Source: Thermoflexus sp.
Lineage (GTDB): Bacteria > Chloroflexota > Anaerolineae > Thermoflexales > Thermoflexaceae
Length of the DNA stretch: 6,057 nucleotides
Assembly (NCBI RefSeq): GCF_034432235.1
Contig: NZ_DAOUCJ010000068.1
Coordinates: forward strand, 1-6,057
Direction of reading: 5' to 3'
Under the pieces are notes generated by a model. That model was given only the letters and a program-made list of their open reading frames with translations, was not told the DNA's origin and did not search any database. Of the stretch, positions 5,389-6,057 are shown one piece after another (position 1 is the first letter of the stretch; the number at the start of each line of letters is the position of its first letter). Both the position numbers and the translations under genes were made by a program.

Positions 5389-5928
5389 CTAAAACATATC
5401 ACAACAGTTTCGAGAGGACCAAGAAGCCAAAGCTTCATAATATGAACCTCTTATCAAACTATAGACTCTACATCGTCGATCCTTGGGCGCATGGCAAACT
5501 TTTGACCGTTTTCCTACCGCTTCGCCAAAGGGCGATAGGAAAGCGGTAGGAAATAGCGAGGAAATAAGGGAAGAAGAGAAGCAGGGTCGTGTCTGGCGCA
5601 CCACAACTACGCCCTGAGAGGAAGCCTCTGATCCAACAGGCACCGCAGTTGCTTCCGCTCCTGAAAGGGGGCCATGGGTCATACCGAAGATGCCGACTGG
5701 GACGGGCCGGCCCAGGCTCCGCAGGGCGATCCATCCGGCCAGGGCGCCTGTGGTGCGGCGAAGGAAATCGCGTCTCCCCCAATCCACGCCCAGCACCGGC
5801 CCGCTGTGCCGGGCCACGGCCTGGGCCACCCGCAGGGCTCGCGCCGGGCCCAGAACCTGCACCAGGCGCCAGCGCATCGCCAGCCCCGTGAAGACCCGCA
5901 CGCGCTCCCCTTCGATCTCGAGGCGCAT
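5389..5928 (-). CDS. Unrecognised protein with internal twin-arginine-like motif
   Basis: Reading frame of 179 codons starting at the ATG at 5928-5926, 6 nt after the previous stop; there is no clear ribosome site, so coupling to the upstream gene is possible. The N-terminal part (MRLEIEGERVRVFTGLAM, then LGPARALRVAQAVARHSG) is GC-rich and Arg/Ala-rich. Residues 51-57 read GRRDFLR, followed by TTGALAGWIALRSLG, a twin-arginine export-like motif with a short hydrophobic segment. It lies about 50 residues in rather than at the start, so either the true start is downstream or the leader is unusually long. After about residue 80 the base composition changes, the sequence becomes low in family-like features, and residues 125-139 are encoded by a hairpin. 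Five cysteines (117, 145, 157, 175, 176) are in this part. The 3' half could be a replaced or frameshifted end. No function assigned. Confidence 0.5.
   Translation of the reverse strand: MRLEIEGERVRVFTGLAMRWRLVQVLGPARALRVAQAVARHSGPVLGVDWGRRDFLRRTTGALAGWIALRSLGRPVPVGIFGMTHGPLSGAEATAVPVGSEASSQGVVVVRQTRPCFSSSLISSLFPTAFLSPFGEAVGKRSKVCHAPKDRRCRVYSLIRGSYYEALASWSSRNCCDMF
5423..5446. repeat. Two adjacent small palindromes
   Basis: GAAGC-CAAA-GCTTC (5423-5436) overlaps TTCATA-A-TATGAA (5434-5446). They sit in the AT-rich 3' end of the twin-arginine-like frame, upstream of the M23 cassette. Possible operator or transcript-end structures; no T-run follows on the minus strand, so not a classical terminator. 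Confidence 0.3.
5510..5553. repeat. Long perfect hairpin with nested stem
   Basis: Arms TTTCCTACCGCTT (5510-5522) and AAGCGGTAGGAAA (5541-5553) pair over 13 bases without mismatch. Inside the 18-base loop a second stem, CGCC-AAAG-GGCG (5523-5534), stacks directly on the first arm. No T-run follows on either strand, so it is not a standard intrinsic terminator. It lies inside the reading frame 5389-5928 and overlaps a short direct-repeat series to its right. It may be a REP-like or miniature mobile element, or an mRNA structure. Confidence 0.7.
5531..5570 (+). repeat. Short degenerate direct repeats (AGGAAA units)
   Basis: The stretch reads as successive units of about 11-12 bp: GCGATAGGAAA, GCGGTAGGAAA, TAGCGAGGAAA, then TAAGGG. 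The right arm of the hairpin at 5510-5553 is one of the units, so hairpin and repeats share sequence. The purine-rich bias continues to about 5580. Confidence 0.5.
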
Positions 5929-5934
5929 CGGCGC

Positions 5935-6057
5935 TTAGCGCCAGCCGGGGCGGGCGCGGTCCAGCCGGGCCTGGATCTCAGGATCGTGCAAACTCCGTGC
6001 TCCCAGCTGCCCAGCGCAGCGGGCTTTCACCTCCCGGGCTACGGTGCGCGCCACCGC
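5935..6057 (-). CDS. C-terminal fragment of an unrecognised protein
   Basis: Forty codons open from the window edge to TAA at 5935-5937. The tail begins AVARTVAREVKARC, then ARSLHDPEIQARLDRARPGWR. It is rich in Arg and Ala, likely helical and soluble. High GC and lack of internal stops, together with the six-base gap to the next start codon, suggest a real upstream gene in the same operon as 5928-5389. Too little is visible to name a family. Confidence 0.5.
   Translation of the reverse strand, partial: AVARTVAREVKARCAGQLGARSLHDPEIQARLDRARPGWR

Noticed and set aside
1..6057. CRISPR array, tRNA or rRNA genes
   Set aside because: No regularly spaced identical repeats and no cloverleaf or rRNA-like sequence was seen on either strand by eye.

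Overview
The window looks like a piece of a fairly GC-rich bacterial chromosome that has been rearranged by insertion sequences. My best guess is a member of the Chloroflexota (Anaerolineae- or Thermoflexia-like). That guess rests on the style of the proteins: an OmpR-type regulator with a degenerate receiver domain, an M23 peptidase fused to a golvesin-type C-terminal domain, a Pro/Thr-rich lipoprotein, and a transposase remnant of a type I associate with that phylum. No rRNA or other marker gene is present, so the assignment is tentative. Every intact gene lies on the minus strand; the only plus-strand coding trace is a transposase remnant.

Layout by descending coordinate, which is the direction of transcription. 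At 6057-5935 is the C-terminal tail of an unrecognised protein. It is followed after 6 nt by a gene of about 179 codons (5928-5389) with a twin-arginine-like motif some 50 residues in; its 3' half contains a long hairpin and short repeats and may not be the original end. An AT-richer spacer with small palindromes and a 23-bp direct repeat (5388-5095) leads to a three-gene exported cassette. This comprises an M23 peptidase with a golvesin-like domain (5094-4105), a secreted protein with a signal peptide (4060-3401), and its lipoprotein paralogue (3401-2766). The last two overlap in TAATG, so translational coupling is likely. The cassette is visibly less GC-rich than its flanks.

From 2765 to 525 the DNA is scarred by mobile elements. 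A plus-strand transposase tail with two apparent frameshifts (2360-2618) abuts a 5'-truncated minus-strand gene (about 2359-2000, DUF4367-like C-terminus). Next comes a single-pass membrane protein with a repeated short motif (1961 downwards). An IS5-type element with recognisable terminal inverted repeats (552-1560) has inserted at the 3' end of that gene. Its transposase is dead: it carries an in-frame amber codon and a frameshifting deletion that removes the segment expected to hold the second catalytic Asp. The other end of the IS lies about 25 bp upstream of the start of an OmpR/PhoB-type response regulator (527 to beyond position 1). That regulator lacks the phospho-acceptor Asp and carries a one-base frameshift at a G5 run. 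Before the IS arrived, the truncated gene, the membrane protein and the regulator were probably adjacent and co-directional.

The most system-like part is the cassette 5094-2766, with one predicted peptidoglycan peptidase and two paralogous exported proteins sharing a YGYSF-VPA-W / TPDR / SDPTV / DFA-DPVG signature. I cannot assign a function to the paralogues.
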